This document shows positions 24,024 to 36,500 of a stretch of DNA of 64,000 nucleotides, piece by piece. This DNA is from Lasiosphaeris hirsuta. Lineage: Eukaryota > Ascomycota > Sordariomycetes > Sordariales > Lasiosphaeriaceae. Position 1 is the stretch's first letter. The number at the start of each line of letters is the position of its first letter. The stretch lies in the NCBI GenBank assembly GCA_030549175.1, contig JAUKUA010000003.1:1860001-1924000 (forward strand), in the 5' to 3' direction. Both the position numbers and the translations under genes were made by a program. A model generated the notes under the pieces. The model ran no database searches and had not been told where the DNA came from. It saw nothing but the letters and a program-made list of their open reading frames with translations.

Positions 24024-24737
24024 GGTGATGGTTTGGTTTGTTTTGGTTGGGATTGGTGTGTTTTGTTTGAACAGTGTTGAAATTCTGTAATGGTGATAGT
24101 GGATAAGAATTTTATTAGAGACTCGCTGCAGGAGGGGACTCCGTTATATACAAGATGGGCATGGAGATTTCATAGCCCAGCATCACCCATCCAGCCATCC
24201 ATGACATAAAAACAATCAATGCGTTGTACATGTGTTTCGGGGAAGTGGTTGGAAACCTGCTTCAAAGACCCTGAAAATGCACCAAGGGTTTGAAGGGTTA
24301 TTGCAGGAATGTCCATCTCCCGCCGCGGCGTCGTCAGTGGCGTTGTCGGTCCGAGGATGTGGTTCGCTGCCCTCTCCGGCAAGCATCGGGGCCCGCCAAT
24401 CAACCAGAGGACACCCCGCTAATTGCTTTCCGCTGCACACATCATATGTAGTAGAAGGTATGATGTCACCGGTATGAGGGGCAGCCAAACCTAATCAAGC
24501 CCCCAGTGGCTGAGACGTTGGGTGATTCTGTGGGGATGAGAATGAGACAGCTGACCGGTTGGGACGGCTGCCACGCTGAGATGACGACAGATCAGGGGAG
24601 GAAGAAGATTGGCAACGAAGGAAATCTTCTCGAACTTTTCTAATCTTGGCTCAAATGACGACGATTAGGCTCGCATCATTTCGCGCCTGGTATATCGGAC
24701 GCTACTGTAGCAGCTAAAGACAGAATGCCCAGGCCAA
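24024..24737. other. Intergenic, nothing recognised
   Basis: Contains the promoter of the small basic protein gene and the 3' flank of the phosphatase gene. Frames present are unsupported. Confidence 0.5.
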
Positions 24738-25651
24738 TCAATCCTTGGCGACGAGATTCTTCTTGATGGTTGCCAAGTCCTCGTCCGAGAAGCCCAAAGT
24801 CCCCGTGACATACGAATCCCAACCGCCGTAGTCGCGCTGAACTGCTTTTACGAAAGCATTCCAGCAACTCTCCCTGAGCTGGCTGAGGTTGTGGAACCCT
24901 GGCGTGCTAACACTCTTCGCTTTGCTCCCCTTCAACGCAAAGGCGAGCAGATGCTCCCTCGCAGGTTCCGTCCCGATCCGCGAGAGCAGGAAGTCCAGCA
25001 CGATGGTATCCCGATCTTCCCCAGCAAGCGATAAAAGCAAGCCCGCCACGACTCCCGTACGGTCACGCCCAGCTAGACACCAACAAGTTAACACGTCCTT
25101 TCCACTAAACGGTCAACCTCCCCTCATCCGTACTCACCCGTGCAGTGAAACAAAAGCCCCTCCCCAGGCCTATCCCTCACGTGCTCCAACACCCGCGTGA
25201 TATGCTCCCGATACACCCTCAGCACATCTAAATACATCATCTCATATCCCTTCTCCCCCTCCCCCTCGACAAAATCCTCTACCCCCACCGTTGCCTCCTT
25301 CTCCCCCGAAGCCAGCCACACTCCCTCCACCCCGTCCACCTCGGGATCCGGCTGCTGTGTGTGCTCCTGCACCGACCTCAGGTCAAACATCCGCCTAACC
25401 CCCAGCGCCCTCACCGCCTCCCCGCCGTCGGGTAATACCCCGGCCGGGAAGCCGCCTGAGCGGAAGACGAAGCCAGGGCGGATAGCGGGGGGGCGGCCGG
25501 TGGCGGTAGGGAGGAGGCCGAGGTCGCGCGTGTTAAAAGCACCCGGAACGTTGACGAAGGGTGGGGAGGAGAGCGCGGCGAGGAGGTAGTCCTTAGGAAG
25601 GGCGTTGCTGACGTCCGTCAGGGCGAGGGCGAGGAGAGAGGGGGTTGCCAT
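24738..25651 (-). CDS. Protein-tyrosine phosphatase, DSP/Y_phosphatase3 type
   Basis: Exons 25651-25138 and 25072-24738, with a 65-bp intron, give 282 residues. The intron lies inside the catalytic loop, and joining it produces the complete signature HCTAGRDRTG (Cys and Arg of C-x5-R). The N-terminal part has the family's opening PFVNVPGAFNTRDLGLL, then RPGFVFRSGGF and RRMFDLRS. This is the layout of the tyrosine/serine phosphatase family found in bacteria (IphP-like) and fungi. After the signature come GVVAGLLLSLAGEDRDTIVLDF and a helical C-terminus. The enzyme should remove phosphate from protein tyrosine/serine or from phosphoinositides in the cytosol; the substrate is unknown. The start chosen is the first true ATG; an upstream in-frame TTG was ignored. 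Confidence 0.88.
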
Positions 25652-26601
25652 TTCGGAAGCTATCTGATATTTCAAAGTGAGGGTGTGTCGTAGAGTTTGC
25701 AGATTCTGCTTGGCGAACCGGATGGGTGGCCGAGATCGTGTCCCAATGAGGGTACTTATTGATCAACTGCGGCGCGGTGCCTGCGGGCGCCGGGCGTAAG
25801 CGGCAAGATGCATGACGCCGACCGAACGACAGCCCTTGTTCGGTGCTACAGTGCGCATCAAGAGAATGGGCAATGGGGTACCTGGACTGGGCTGACGGGA
25901 AGTTGCCTGCCTACTTTACCTTACATTATGGACGTTCTTCCTCGCAGTTACGCTCCCCTGAACAGGCACGCAACTGCGACCCCGCGAAACTTCGCCCCTC
26001 TCGCATGGAGGCGGGCCACCTGCAGCTGCCAGCTTCCATCTGAAATTCGACTACCAGATACCGTCCGGAGATAGTCTCGGTCCACCGGAGAACGACCCGA
26101 CTTCGGATGGAAGCGCCCTCTTCGCCAACCAACACAATGGGCACGCTGGATGCATAAGGAAACAGGTCGGTCTAGAAAGATATATATTCATTTCTTCATG
26201 AGGCCCATGTAACCAAATAGGTTATCCCTCTATCTCAAAACTGCACCGTAAAGCAAAAGTCACCCCAAGACCCTACCTCCCCAAGCACATCCCCCCTGCT
26301 CTGTTCTGGTCTCCAGGACCTTGGTGGGTTTAATGAATAAATGAGGCATGCTACGGTATGCTGACCGCCATTCGTATCGCCAACCCATTTTGCCACTCGG
26401 TCGTCGGCTCAGTGAAGTGCGAGCAATACGACCAGGAGAAGCTGTGTGAATCATGCATTTCACCGACTCATGGCGGCATAACCCCATACCATAGGTTCAT
26501 AAGTTCCGCAATGAAGGTCAACCTCAGCCATGCCAGCATCAAGCTCCTGGCCACCCTTCCAACCACAAATGTACCCCCCGGTAACTGAAACCTAGGTGGA
26601 C
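25652..26601. other. Intergenic, nothing recognised
   Basis: Promoter of the phosphatase gene on the left, 3' flank of the DUF3405 gene on the right. No coding signal. Confidence 0.5.
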
Positions 26602-28848
26602 TCACTTATAAGGCAAAAACGAGTCACTCGACGTGCCCTTCTCCGTCGGCCTAACTTCCTTGACTGGGTGCAGAAGCATAGTCGGCAAACACGCCCGGCC
26701 ATGAACCGCCTCCCATTCAGGCCCGCCGATCCCTGTATCCTCATACCCCATCCAATTGTTGTACATTCGCTGCGGCGGCACAGCGCGGAAATACCAAGTC
26801 GCGCCCTGAAATCGGCCCTCCTGACCCCATCCCATCGCGCTGCCAAAGCTGCCCGACACCCCCTTCGGTCCGCCGTTGAACCAATGCGCCAGCCGAGCGC
26901 CGTCCCACGGCCGATCAAAAAAGACGGGTATGGGCGCGTAGACAGCTTTGAGTCCATGAAGCAGCGCTACCGTCTGGGCCACCATCTCAGATCCCAAGTG
27001 ATTTCCCCGCAAGGTTTCAGCGTGCATGACATCGATCAGTGTCCTCGACACCCGCACTTGTGTGATGATGCTCGCCCTGCGAGGAAGGTTTCCCCATGGA
27101 AACCCCCGCGCTCGGTATCCCCATACCTGGTCCCGCAGAATCCAGTTGCTGTTGACAGGATTGAACATGGGAGATACTGTGATGATGTCTGCTTCTTCGC
27201 CGACGCCCCACTGGTAGTCATCTTCCTCCGGTGTTGCCACCGGGGGGTCTGGACCGATCGGATCGATAAAGGGGATGGGAGGAGGGCCCCAGATGGATTC
27301 GCCGGCATGCACACGGTCGGTGGCTGCACGGAAGTCTGTGTCATAGCCACCGTGGATAGATGGTATGTAGAATCGTTCGTTCCGCTCCCACAGACCCCTT
27401 CTCGGTTGTTTCCGACTAAACTCGACCAACTTGGTGAGAAAATCGTAGTGGTGTCCGGTGACACGCGAGTCCATTTCCCAATTCCAGGCAAAGTCAAATT
27501 CTCGGTGTTCCTGCATGAAAATCTGCACCGACAAGAACTGCCCGTTGTGCACCTTAAGCGCCTTAGGGGTGAGGTTTTCATACACGCGCTTGACTGACTT
27601 GTTATCCCAGAGGACGGTAATATTCCAGAACTCTTGTGGAACTTGGGAACGCACAACCTGCTGGTAGGCATCCTCGCTCTCCCAGATATGCGTCTCTTCT
27701 TTGACATTGACAAACAGGAACACCTCGTATTCTCCGCCGGATCGAAGACTCAACTCCGTGATGAGAGATCGAATGATCTGCTTGTCGTTGTCGTTATACA
27801 GCTTCCCAGTGTAGGAACGCAGTAACAGGGCGGTCCTTGGCTCCCTCGCTTTTGTCCCATTTGCTTCGCTGCCTACCTGCCTCACCCGGTGCCCCTCTTG
27901 GCCTAGAAACGGAGCCTCCATTAAACCAGCTTCGCCTTGGGGTGAAAAACCACTGTCGGTAGACCCGACATATGCATTGTGTCCGCTGCCAGATGCGAAT
28001 CGTGCCTTGTTCCTTTCTCGGCATTGGTTCTGAAGTTCCCCCCAGTTCACCTGCTCCCAGTCGATCTCGTGGTTAGTCCTATCTACCACTGGTACCGCCC
28101 CGTACCGACCCAGACGTGTTTCTCTCTCGAAACACAGGTTTTGATCGATTCCTAGGACACGATAACTTCCGAAGCCGGGGGCGGGTAGGTTGCGAGGGTG
28201 TCCTTTGAAGACCAGAATGTCCGTTTGTTCTGTTCCGGCTGGGCCGGCGCATGGCACATACTCTACATTTCGTGACTTCCAGGCGACGCTGTTGTAATCA
28301 GGATAAGGGTTGAAGACATAGGGATAGTCGGTGGTGAACGATGTGACGTTCTTGGCCGGGGTCAGGACGTCTTCTTGCTCACGCAACCGATCGTCCTTGT
28401 CGACGAGACTCTCGAGCGTGTTTCCATATATTGCTCCTGCTCCAGGCGCACTTCGGAGACAGGCATAAATAAGTATTCTTTTCCACAGACGAGATCTGCC
28501 GCCTCAGCCTTTTGCTTCGCTTACCTTTGTAGGTCTTCAGCCTCCTTTTCGAACTGGACCTTCTTCTCTCTCAGCAGTTTTTCTTGCCGCTCTGTAGCCC
28601 GTCCGTTAGATACGCATCGTTCATGGTTGGAATGCTCGAAACTTACCCGGCTCCAGTGGAGGAATCGGGGGGTCAGGATTGATGCGTTTTCCACCCCTGA
28701 TGCGACTCCCACCGAGCACACCGAAGGGCGCAGCGTAGTAGTCGGCGCGTCTGTATGCAAACCAACAAAGCAATATTATAAACACCACGGCTGAGAAGAC
28801 AATTCGTGGCCGGCCCAATGCCCGGCGAGTATGTATTTTGTACAACAT
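26602..28848 (-). CDS. Membrane-anchored DUF3405 protein
   Basis: Three exons: 28848-28647, 28591-28525 and 28450-26602, about 705 residues. The last acceptor is uncertain: an intron of 74 bp ends at 28451, but an in-frame alternative of 47 bp ends at 28478 and would add nine residues. The N-terminus MLYKIHTRRALGRPRIVF has a basic stretch followed by one hydrophobic helix at about 17-35, so a type II membrane protein of the secretory pathway is likely. A coiled-coil-like ERQEKLLREKKVQFEKEAED follows. The rest is a typical DUF3405 domain: LLLRSYTGKLYNDND, EYEVFLFVNVKEETHIW, WNWEMDSRVTGHHYDF, ITVSPMFNPVNSNWILRDQ, SEMVAQTVALLHGLKAVYAP. The W-x-W-E-x-D-x-R piece resembles acidic metal sites of glycosyltransferases, and the family is suspected to be one; no activity is established to my knowledge. 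Confidence 0.85.
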
Positions 28849-31364
28849 GGATGATGGTTTGTTACCGCCGCACTAGCCAGTGTATGGGGCTATATCGATG
28901 GCGAAGGCGTCACAGTCGATCGGCATTGCCCTCGAGGCATCACTATATAGGTATGCGGAGACGCCGATATGTCGGATCGGTGAGTTGTTAACAGTCTCAG
29001 CGAATCTCTACAACAGGAAACAAGAGTCGCGAGAAGGGGAAAGGTAAGAGAAGCGACGGCCCGACACCGACTCTCTGTGGAAATGAATCAAATACATCAT
29101 ACGTGGAGGAAAGCCTACTGGCAGGCCGACCAATACCTCATGTTTGGGACAGGTGGGGAAGCACAAGCCCGTGATATGAGTTAAGGGGGTGGGAAGGTAC
29201 CAACACTGTCAGTTCGAGTGGTGCCAAAATTAGGTTGCAAGAGTGGGCAGGCAGGCCCATCCCGATCATTGTATAGATGAGGCTTGTGGCATCCAATGGT
29301 TGGAAAAGGAGATCATTGGTAAGGCGGTGTACCTTGGGTCGGAGACATACACCTACCTACCTACATCCCTACCTCGGGTGTCTGCCCAGCCGAATCGCAG
29401 CTTGTTTGCGTGGCCTGGGTTTCCGTTGAGGACTGACGAGATGCACAAACCGAGATAGCACGATGATGAAGAGCAGTCTGGTCTTGGCGATGGCCGATAT
29501 CGTCTAGAGGCAGTCGCTACCAGGTAGGTACCTACCTACCTTGGGACTGTGGACACCGAAAAGGTCCCGCAGGAAGGAACATGGGTATGTTGCCCAGCCG
29601 CACCTCACCCCATCCATGTTCCTGGGAGTGGTAGTGCGGAGAGGCCGAAAGGGTCCCAGTCCCACAATCGCGATCAATCTGGCCGGGACTTTTCTTGGCT
29701 GAAGTGGAGAGGGAGATGATCGTGAGACCCACAACCCCCCTAGGTATATTTAGTTTGCGACTTTAGTCACATGTCAGAACTGGCTATTAGCCGTCGGCTG
29801 ATAGTCTAGGTTAGCGTCTGAATATCAACGAAGACATGTCGCTGAAGTGTCGTATCAAAGAAGATCTATTGGTGTCGCGTTGATCTTGCTACAGCTGCAG
29901 ACAAACTTGGGAGCCCCGCTGCAGCCTCATCTCACAAGCAAACTTCCTGTCTTCCCTTTTGGTCCTACACCTAACCACCCGCACATATAGATTTTGCCTA
30001 CCTATCCACCCTCACAGGCATGTGATCTAGAAAACCTGGCCGCATCGCACTGGGCGACGTTAGGAACCCCGTTGCTTGCTGGGGAACTTTGCGTAAGCGT
30101 GTTGTGAAAGTATCTAGATCTTAGGATCTCCGGAGACAACATGTTGAAATACCAGAGATACAAACCGGGAGCTTTCCACTGACTCGACCCTGTGGGAAAT
30201 TCCCTTGGCATTGCTTCCAGTTTGCGTACTTGACAACACCTGTCCAACACCGGCTGCCCGCTTGTGTACCGTTTGTATTTCGTCGAGTCTCGGCTCTTCC
30301 ACGCTGTCTCTCACCTGCCACAGATATTGTCATCTTCAGTTGTTTCAGGCTACAGAGTTGCACAAACAAAGTGGTTCTGACATTGACTTCATCGTCCACA
30401 TCCTCATTCTCCAAACAAGGGCAGTATCCACCACCACCACCACCAGACTGTCAGTACTAGTATTAAGTATTACAGACAATACAGATACGTCTCCAAAACC
30501 GAGAGCTTTTCCCTTCCTTCCCAGTCATCCCCACCAAGCCAACCACCCACCAGCTTATCCCGCTCCGCCCTGCCCTTCCCATTTTATATGTAGTGTGTGG
30601 ATGTGATGTGCCTGCGTCTCTTGTGAAACGCAGCAGTTCTTCCCGTCCGTCCATCCATGCATGTTGCCGGCTTGCTCTCCCTTAAGCTGCAACGCACTCA
30701 TCGCCGAGCAAGCGAATGCGCAGCAAACGCCAGTAAAAGAGAGAGAGACAGTGGTGTTACATCGTACACAAACGACACACACCATATCTCAGATGTGTGA
30801 TCCTGGACGGCAGGGGCCGCCTATGCACTGTTTTCTTGGTCGGGTACCACCCAGACAAATAGTATCAACAGTCAGAAAGCCACCTCAAAAAAATGTTTCG
30901 TTCAAACCAAAAAATACGGCTGGTCCGAGTCCTCCTTGAAAAATCGCCATTGAATGCCTGATGTTGTGGGTATCTGCCTTTTGTAACTTGTCCCGGAAGG
31001 AAATAAGAAACACACCCCGCTTCGTCTGCTTTGAGACAGGTATTTTCTGAGTGCAGATCGATACAAACGAAATTGATGCGAAAACAAAAGAGATTCGTAA
31101 ATATATAAAGACGTCCAATCGATGGGTATATATGGTTGTAAACAGAAAGAAATGTCGTCGATATGGGTGGATATTGAACGACGGGAAGCCGCAGTCGATG
31201 GGCTCCCTTGGATTAGAAACTCCGCTTGCTCTGAGTTTGCAAAATTCCAGAAGCTATGTTCGATTTTGGTTGTTGTCGGCGTCGAATATTATTCTCATGT
31301 AAATGAGCATGACCAAGGCGAATGTAATGAAGTGAAAATATAGTGGCGGGTCATGATTGGTCGC
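28849..31364. other. Long intergenic stretch with TACC repeats
   Basis: No supported gene over 2.5 kb. Direct ACCTACCTACC repeats occur near 29351 and 29521-29540, including the 10-mer GTAGGTACCT at 29524-29533. The right end is the 3' flank of the LIM gene. Confidence 0.5.
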
Positions 31365-33581
31365 TCACATCATGCCCAATCTTGTCATGCGCTTTTCCAT
31401 TTTGAGGCGCGGGCCCAGTCTGTTTCCTCCGGGGAGGCCAAATGCACCCCCTCGAGGTCCCACAGGAAGACCTGGATTTAGTCCACTGGGTCCCCGACGA
31501 GGGCCGCCGTTTGCTATCCATGGTTGCTGCACGCGTCGCCAGGCGTCTTTTTCGCAGTACGCTTTGCCATTGACCTCAAAATACCCATCCTTGAGCGCCA
31601 TCCCGCAGTCACCACACTTGAAACAGCCAACGTGATGCTTCTTTGTTGATTCGTCCTCAAGATATTGCCCTTCGATTCCGGTGCCGCAGTTTTGGCAGAG
31701 GCTCCCATTTAACTTGTGGTAGTCCATCTCACAGTATGGGCGGTCGTCCAGAACGTAAAACGTCGACGAAGTGAAGGGCTCTTGGCAATCTGAACAAACA
31801 AAGCAGGCTTTATGGTACCTTCCAGTTAGACGACCGTCAGCACTGGAGATCGACTTGCCCTTGATAGGCAAGCTGCAGGCTTTGCAGTCCCCGCGCCCCA
31901 TTGGCACTACGGGATCTCTCGCCCGGGAATGGGAGCGCGTTCGGACTTGTTCTCGAGATGCGGATGTTGAGCGGTTTCTGCTTCGCTCTGGCGACCGTTC
32001 CCACCGAGGGGACAGAGGTGGTCCTATTGCTGGTGACAAGCTACGAGGCATGCCCTGTACGGCAGGATCGTCCCGAACGGCCACGTCAAGGGTTGGGGAG
32101 GGAAGAGGAGATCGCGGACGTAGCGTCCGTGGATTCTGTATCGCGGGGTCAATCCGCGGGTCATACCCTCTCTCCGGAGGCGGTGGTCGATTAAGCAACG
32201 GTGACCTTTTGTCCTTCGGCGGTGGTTGGAGGGGAGATGGCGGTAATGGTTTCGGGTCCATCTCATCCATGGAGGATTGAAGAGCAGACATGAGATTGTC
32301 GAAGCTCGAAGTGTCTGATGGGGTTCTTCCTGATCTTGACGTCACAGATCGCGGAGGACTTGTCCGCGAGCTTGCTTGGCTGGGACGACGTTTAGGGCTA
32401 TATCCGGATGCGCTGGAAGATGTCGAAACAGATGGCGCATGGTATGGGTTTCCGATCCCGAATTCCGCCGCCAGGTTGATCGACGGCACGGTATTTGATC
32501 GGATGGTGCTGGTTCGTGGCGGGGGTGGCCGAGTTGTGTCCGGCCCTCTACTGGGCCTCCGTGATCGATCTTCCGTCGGCGGGACCCGACCGTCCGTCGA
32601 AGTGGTCGAAGGGCGGCGTAACCTCTCAGGTCGTGATCCCGGCGGTGCTGACGGAGTGCGGATAGGAGGTTCCATGCCGCCATTACTTGACCGGGGAAAG
32701 GTCTCGGAACGGATGGGCATGCCAAGACGTTCAGGCTCGAAGTCTTCCTGGGCTTTTGGCGGAGGGCCAAACCCGCCATATCCGTTCTTCCTCGGTGCTC
32801 TTGGTACTCCCTTCGCGCTGTCAAAGCTGCTGCTCATATTGGAGGCCGATGTGCTGGGGCGGCGGTCAGACAGGTCGTTGAACGAGCCGGATCGAGAGGC
32901 TGTAGAGGGCCGTCGGCCGGCATCGAACGGACCGGGAGCGATAGTATTCATTCGCTCTAGCAAGTTCGGTGCTTGCCTCTTCGGGGCGCCGGCCGGATAC
33001 AGAGGCTCCCCAAAAGCCTCATCCCCGAAACCTCCATAGCCACCAGGTCGCCTAGATTGCTGCGGCGGTGGCGAGTCGTTGGCAATCTGTGGCGTGAAGA
33101 ATTCATCTGCTCTGCCAACTCCAGGCCGAGCATTTGGGGTTTTAGGTGAGACGCTTCTCGACCCACTGGAAAGGCTGACTGGTGTCAGCTGCCCCTGCTG
33201 TGCCATATACGCACGGTCTAGGTCATCGTCAGCAACTGTAACGGCTTCGTCATGACATTGGGAATAGCGCATACTGGCAACGGAGGTATCGACATTTGGC
33301 GGCATGCGAGATTGTTTATCTGTTGATGAGGATGACGATGACATGCCAAACGGCAACGCTATTGGTATTGGCAAAGCAAACCTGTCAAATATTGAGGGGG
33401 CCGGCACTGGCGGCATTGCTGAAGAGACGATTAGTTCGGTCATATAGTCGTCTTGCCACTAGGATATCCTACGTTCTGCTGGTGCTCCAGTGCACAGATG
33501 CTCGCCCATCAGCGAGATCTCGACCTGAAGACTACATGTCGAGCATTTTACAGTCGGCATGAAAGTCGACTCCCGCGGCAT
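31365..33581 (-). CDS. Paxillin-like protein with two LIM domains
   Basis: Exon 1 33581-33473 and exon 2 33418-31365, with a 54-bp intron, give 720 residues. The hidden first exon reads MPRESTFMPTVKCSTCSLQV and on to EISLMGEHLC, which carries a C-x2-C ... H-x-C pattern that may bind zinc. A long Pro/Ser/Arg-rich, probably disordered middle follows, with PVSLSSGSRSVSPKTP and GGYGGFGDEAFGEPLYP. Two LIM domains close the protein. LIM1 (about 548-605) has C-x2-C ... H-x2-C ... C-x2-C ... C-x2-D (CKAC, HKAC, CSDC, CEMD). LIM2 (about 611-663) has CQNC, HHVGC, CGDC and CEKD. Fungal paxillin-like LIM proteins act at sites of polarised growth, septa and Rho signalling. A short GR-rich tail follows LIM2. 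The longer 5' reading at 33443 is intron sequence. Confidence 0.88.
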
Positions 33582-36500
33582 TCCGGTCATCTTTGCTCCA
33601 ATTCCACGCCCGAGGCCTTTCTACCGGTTCGTTTGGGGTGTGAGCATGGGGGTTTCCTTGCTTATGGGTGAATTTCCAACACCAAACGTCGAGGTTGCGG
33701 GAACCTGTTGAGAGGGCGTGGACTGTGTGGTGGGTTGAAGTCGTTGGCTTATTGGATTCGTTTCATCAAGCAGGCTTCCAAGCTAAATCCTACTCTTCCC
33801 TAATACAACGAGTGTCCTTTACCAAAGTAGCGGGCGATCCTGGAGGGCTAGAGATGCGTAGAGAGAGGGAGAAAAAAACAAATCGGTGATGGCGAGAGGA
33901 AAGTCAGGGTTCGGTGAGATCGAAGAGTGGTCGGGGAGGCGTTGAGAACGGGATGTTTCCAGCAGCAACCGCTCAAACGGGGGAGGGGGGTCTCCTTCAA
34001 GGATACCAGTTGGGGGAGTTGGACGGGAAAGGGATCTCGTTTTCGTAGGCGGCAGGGTCCAAGAAACAAGATCCGAGCGAGGGATGCCAAGCTGGGGCCG
34101 GACAGCGCACGGAGGATGAAGAATCTGTGGGGGAGGCCAAATGCTGTTGCGGGTTGTGTCTCGAAAGGCGGAGGCGGCTGTGGTCGAGAGGAGGGAAGGA
34201 TGTGGTTGGTGTGGTTGGCGGTTGTGTCGAGTGGCCGGCGCAGGGAGCTGCGAGAAGGGCAACAGGCTGGCGTAACACGGGACACAGACGCAGCAGAGTC
34301 TGGAGACGGTGAAGAGGTGTGGAGGTGGGTGGTGAAGTGGTGAGCTTGGCCCTGGGCCTTGGCCTGGGGTGCAGGGTTTGGGTTGCAGTTGTCGACAGTT
34401 GCAGTTGCAGTCGGGGGTACGACGGTTGGGGTGGATGCTGCAGGGCCCGTGTTCTCGCAGCCAAGGCAAGGGGAAGGAAACGGTGTGGGCGCTGGGAGCG
34501 AGGGGGAAGAACTGAGGATGTGCACGATGTGCACCGATGGAGCAGATGGGGCGAGGATCAGGCTTGACGAGACCTGGACCCCTGACACCTAGCGTCAGTC
34601 GTCTTGGTGGTGCAGGCGCAGCGATGCCTTCAAGACCTTAACCAGGTGGAGTGAAGAGGCGGTCGTCCCTGCGTCAATCTAAGCCTGATCGGACTGAAGC
34701 ACTGCTCAGGCAGGTACCGAAATGGCAATCCACGAGTGGCTTATGCAAGGCATTCGAGCATTGCTTGCTCGGCTTGGTCTGGGGGTGTGGTATTGCTGTT
34801 TGCTGTTTGGCGGCAGGCACGACGAGGGCTGGAACGCAGCAAAAAAAAAAAAGTTGTCGACGACACGGAACACACACAAAAAGAGAAGATGGAAGGCGCC
34901 GCCATCGACGACTTTCTACGATCGCGTGCCCCCCAAAAACTCGCCGTCAATCTCGAGTCTCCAGTCCTGCCATCACACGCTTCATAACTCTGAGATTCGC
35001 AATACAACGCTCCCCTCCTTTCACAAGTGAGCATGCCCATCCACGGCCTTGGGTGGGATTGTTCATTGATGACATCCCCACTCTGCTCCATCCGGCCGTT
35101 TCCGTTTCGGAGTTTCAATTATCAACGCCACAGGTGGTCGATTCGACACGAAGGCCCAGTGCCAGCTATGACCCCATTCGTTAGTCGAGCCGGTAGCTCG
35201 TCAGGTCGGGCCAGGTCAAGCGGGTACCTTGCAGGGGAGTAGAAGCTCGGGCAACACTTCAGTGGGCGTAGCGGTTGGCTAGTCGGCCGTAGCGCAAATA
35301 ATCCAAATGGAGCCCGGAATTGAACTGCAGCACCACATCTCGGGATCTAAGCAGCCCATATATCCTGTCTTTTTCCGCGTCTCGAATCTCGGGTCGTCAA
35401 CTCTGACGCGCCTCAACGATGACTTATGCCGCCGGAAGAGAATGGCGACGACGGGCTACGGGCGAGCAACTCACCGGAAACGCAAACAGGCCCCCGCAAG
35501 TAATACATCGAGCACGGGGCGACTTTGTCGTCGCGGAGACGACGATGCATCCAGCCAGCCTTCCGTCGTTGCACCCTCCATATCTGTCCAGGCTTGGTTG
35601 CCCGATTCCTGACGTGGGGTATTTGCTGCTTACAACGGTCGATAGGTCCATCCCACGAGAATAAGCCAAGCCCAGAACGGAACGACTGCAGCTTGTCCAA
35701 AATGTTAGATCCAGTGGTTCCTGAGTGCAGCCGAACGCACCTATCAGGCACAGCTCTGTATCCGACCGCGAGGGAACCTCTGTTGACTGACGATGCACCT
35801 GACCCGACCCCTTTGACATCGCACTCCTGCAATTCCCAGATTGTCTCAGGAGCCGCTGGCTGCTATACCACCATCGTGGTTTGAGTTGCGGTGTCCACAG
35901 TCAATTGGCTTAGCAAGTCGCGTCAGAACATGGCCGCAATTCCGGCTGTTCATAAGCCTCATCTACATGTCGCGTTCTCTTCGGCGTCAACGTGGCTGAA
36001 TGGCTGTTCGGTCTTGCTGTCGCACAAGGCTTTAAGATTGATCGTCTTTTGACACACCAATGAGTCGGCGAGATGAGGGTGTGAAGATTGCCTGTGCTGA
36101 GCGAGCTGCCGCACCTTTTAGGCTGGCAAGGCCGTTCGCTAACCGTGGCCGAACCTGTCAGGCTTGCGAACCTAGAGAAGGTCCCCCTTGTCATGCCCGC
36201 TGAGCGAGGCGGTCTTCCAGAATCTCCCGTGTCTCCCGTGTCTCTCGTCCTCACCTTTCCCTGGCGCATGGGCGCGGGTCGGATTTCGTCAGCGAGCTTG
36301 CCTCGAATAAGAAAGCACAGCATCGAGGCCATCCATCCCGACTGATGGACGATTGGCGATCCGATAGGTTGCTGGCTTCTAAACTCTTGCGGCGCAGCGG
36401 TAAATCGGATTTCGCAATCGACGCCGGTCCATTAGGAGACCCGAAGTGAGAGTATCAGGACGTCCCCCCACCTTTTGGGGGATGATCGAAAAACCATCAA

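Noticed and set aside
28496..28524. A 29-bp intron ending at the GGCAG acceptor in the DUF3405 gene
   Set aside because: Too short for the spliceosome; in-frame acceptors giving 47 or 74 bp are more likely.
33848..34588. Open frame of 246 codons on the minus strand upstream of the LIM gene
   Set aside because: Low-complexity Pro/Ser/Thr translation of a C/T-rich leader; overlapping frames are equally open, so it reflects composition, not coding.
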